NCBI RefSeq assembly: GCF_024758505.1
Contig: NZ_CP077970.1
Coordinates: 8,821,501 to 8,885,500, forward strand
Direction: 5' to 3'
Length of the DNA stretch: 64,000 nucleotides
Origin: Bradyrhizobium arachidis
GTDB lineage: Bacteria; Pseudomonadota; Alphaproteobacteria; Rhizobiales; Xanthobacteraceae
Program-made: the position numbers and the translations under genes
Notes under the pieces: model-generated
The model's database searches: none
What the model was told of the DNA's origin: nothing
Seen by the model: only the letters and a program-made list of their open reading frames with translations
Shown: in pieces, positions 63,026 through 64,000 of the stretch
Numbering within the stretch: the stretch's first letter is position 1
How the letters are laid out: each line of letters begins with the position of its first letter

Positions 63026-63901
63026 TTATCCAACCGAGATCCCCCTATACAGAGGTCCATCCCAGAGTCGGATTTCAAAAAACCTTCCAGAGATATCACG
63101 GCCAATTAGGGCGTCGGGGAGTCTTTGTTGCGGTTCTGAACCGGCGCTTGAAATGCTCAGTTCCGAGATGATTTCCTTGAGGAGCAGGGTGATGTTGAAC
63201 CTGGCACTGTAAACCTTTTCGTCCGAGCGCTGCATAATGAGGCCAACAAGGTCGGACATGATCTCTTGTTGTTTAAGGTTCAGTTTCTCCGCCAATGCTG
63301 GATGCGCCAAGAAACCGAGAACGTTCAGTTCAAAGTCAAGGTACGACCAAGCTGTACGGGTGCATCCATCGTCGTTGATTACTCTCGAGCAGAAGAGGCT
63401 CTTAGCATGGCTGTCAAATTTGATCTCGCTACCACAATACGCGCAAGTCGCTAGTTTACTAAAGATATTCGCAATGTTGTTTCCTTTACGACCCCGGCCC
63501 GAGATTAGATTTTGACGTCGAGCTGCTTGAGCAGCATTGAAGGTCGCTTCGTCTATTGCGGCTGGGTAGTAGTTAGCGACTGGATGGCCGACGGGCACGC
63601 CTTTCTTACTCCCACCAGCGTAGCTCTTGGGCTGGCGCTCGCCAAAGGTGGCTCGATTTCTCAGCATGCTGTCGATAGTGGTATGGTCCCAAGTCTGAGA
63701 TGGGCCGAATGATGGAATTTTCTCTCTATTGAGGTGGTTTGCTATTGCGTAGCTACCCATTCCTCCGATCGCCAATTCGAATATGTTGCGGACGACCTCG
63801 GCTCTTTCCGGCAAAAAGACGAACTTCCAACGGTCCTCGGTCAACCCTAGCCAACCGGGGCATGCTGAAATCTTCTTCATGCTTGTTTCAGACAAAGCCA
63901 A
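63026..63901 (-). CDS. Large serine recombinase lacking its catalytic domain (5'-truncated)
   Basis: About 290 residues of a large serine recombinase. KKISACPGWLGLTEDRWKFV to FGERQPKSYAGG is the Recombinase domain that binds DNA, and CAYCGSEIKFD ... FCSRVINDDGC is the zinc ribbon. The N-terminal resolvase domain with the catalytic serine is missing. The frame is closed by a TAG twelve bases before the TTG at 63901, and the only ATG inside is at 63880. The upstream 100 bases do not code for the missing part. It is probably a dead fragment of an island or phage recombinase. GC is lower than in the neighbours. Confidence 0.8.
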   Translation of the reverse strand: MALSETSMKKISACPGWLGLTEDRWKFVFLPERAEVVRNIFELAIGGMGSYAIANHLNREKIPSFGPSQTWDHTTIDSMLRNRATFGERQPKSYAGGSKKGVPVGHPVANYYPAAIDEATFNAAQAARRQNLISGRGRKGNNIANIFSKLATCAYCGSEIKFDSHAKSLFCSRVINDDGCTRTAWSYLDFELNVLGFLAHPALAEKLNLKQQEIMSDLVGLIMQRSDEKVYSARFNITLLLKEIISELSISSAGSEPQQRLPDALIGRDISGRFFEIRLWDGPLYRGISVG

Positions 63902-64000
63902 CCTCTCGATCTAATGTTCCAAAATAGGCCTCCCCACGCCCTCCTGTACGCAAGACGAGGTGTTAATTTCGTCAAGCCGCTTTGCGGTGAAATTCGTGAC

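Noticed and set aside
1..64000. CRISPR arrays, rRNA genes and phage structural modules
   Set aside because: No regularly spaced short direct repeats, rRNA motifs or capsid/tail-type proteins were noticed while reading the window.

Overview
The window looks like a chromosome segment of a Bradyrhizobium-type alphaproteobacterium (Nitrobacteraceae). The evidence is consistently GC-rich coding sequence, families typical of that group (the KLVKSLLLGSAAG-type porin, an RopB/Omp25-like outer membrane protein, DUF1326/DUF2182, EVE, TTC38-like TPR protein), three kinds of long palindromic intergenic repeat, and several FixK2/FNR-type boxes (TTGA-N6-TCAA). All calls come from reading the sequence; no database search was run.

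Positions 1-24300 are ordinary chromosome with short gene units: a 3'-cut SDR dehydrogenase, small exported proteins, a Nudix hydrolase, a thioesterase, an aldo/keto reductase followed by a TPR protein, an EVE protein, an AraC regulator divergent from a tandem-duplicated outer membrane protein, the RNA-repair/ribosome-rescue operon rtcB-prfH with a probable 14-residue leader ORF, a VOC protein, an amine-oxidase-like flavoprotein, a RibD-like reductase, a GGDEF-EAL cyclic-di-GMP enzyme, and a DUF1326-DUF2182 pair with a nearby DUF2182 remnant.

Positions 23311-31480 form one carbohydrate unit. A LacI regulator is transcribed away from an ABC importer (binding protein, two permeases, ATPase) that ends in a GH31 alpha-glucosidase. 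A perfect 18-bp palindrome overlaps a TTGACA promoter element in between, so the unit is probably an alpha-glucoside uptake and hydrolysis operon repressed by the LacI protein.

Positions 31480-39200 mix a decayed transposase and small hypothetical genes with intact genes: a putative outer membrane channel, a transglutaminase-like protease, a Kup potassium transporter and a beta-carbonic anhydrase. Two small genes here have FixK-type boxes about 50-65 bases upstream.

A degenerate tRNA-Phe-like gene (39345-39420), the monomeric isocitrate dehydrogenase gene, and a detached copy of the tRNA-Phe 3' end (41972-41991) mark what looks like the edge of a genomic island. Positions 42000-64000 are then a mosaic. 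Broken pieces (glycyl radical enzyme, UvrD-type helicase, aldehyde dehydrogenase, multiheme cytochrome, transposase, porin, DNA ligase) are interleaved with intact cassettes: a LysR/fatty-acid-hydroxylase pair, a bacterioferritin-associated ferredoxin, and a sulfatase cluster with two AraC regulators, a HAD phosphatase and two exported arylsulfatases. The window ends with a complete porin gene and a serine recombinase missing its catalytic domain. Many breaks are single-base indels, so recent decay and sequencing error both need to be considered.
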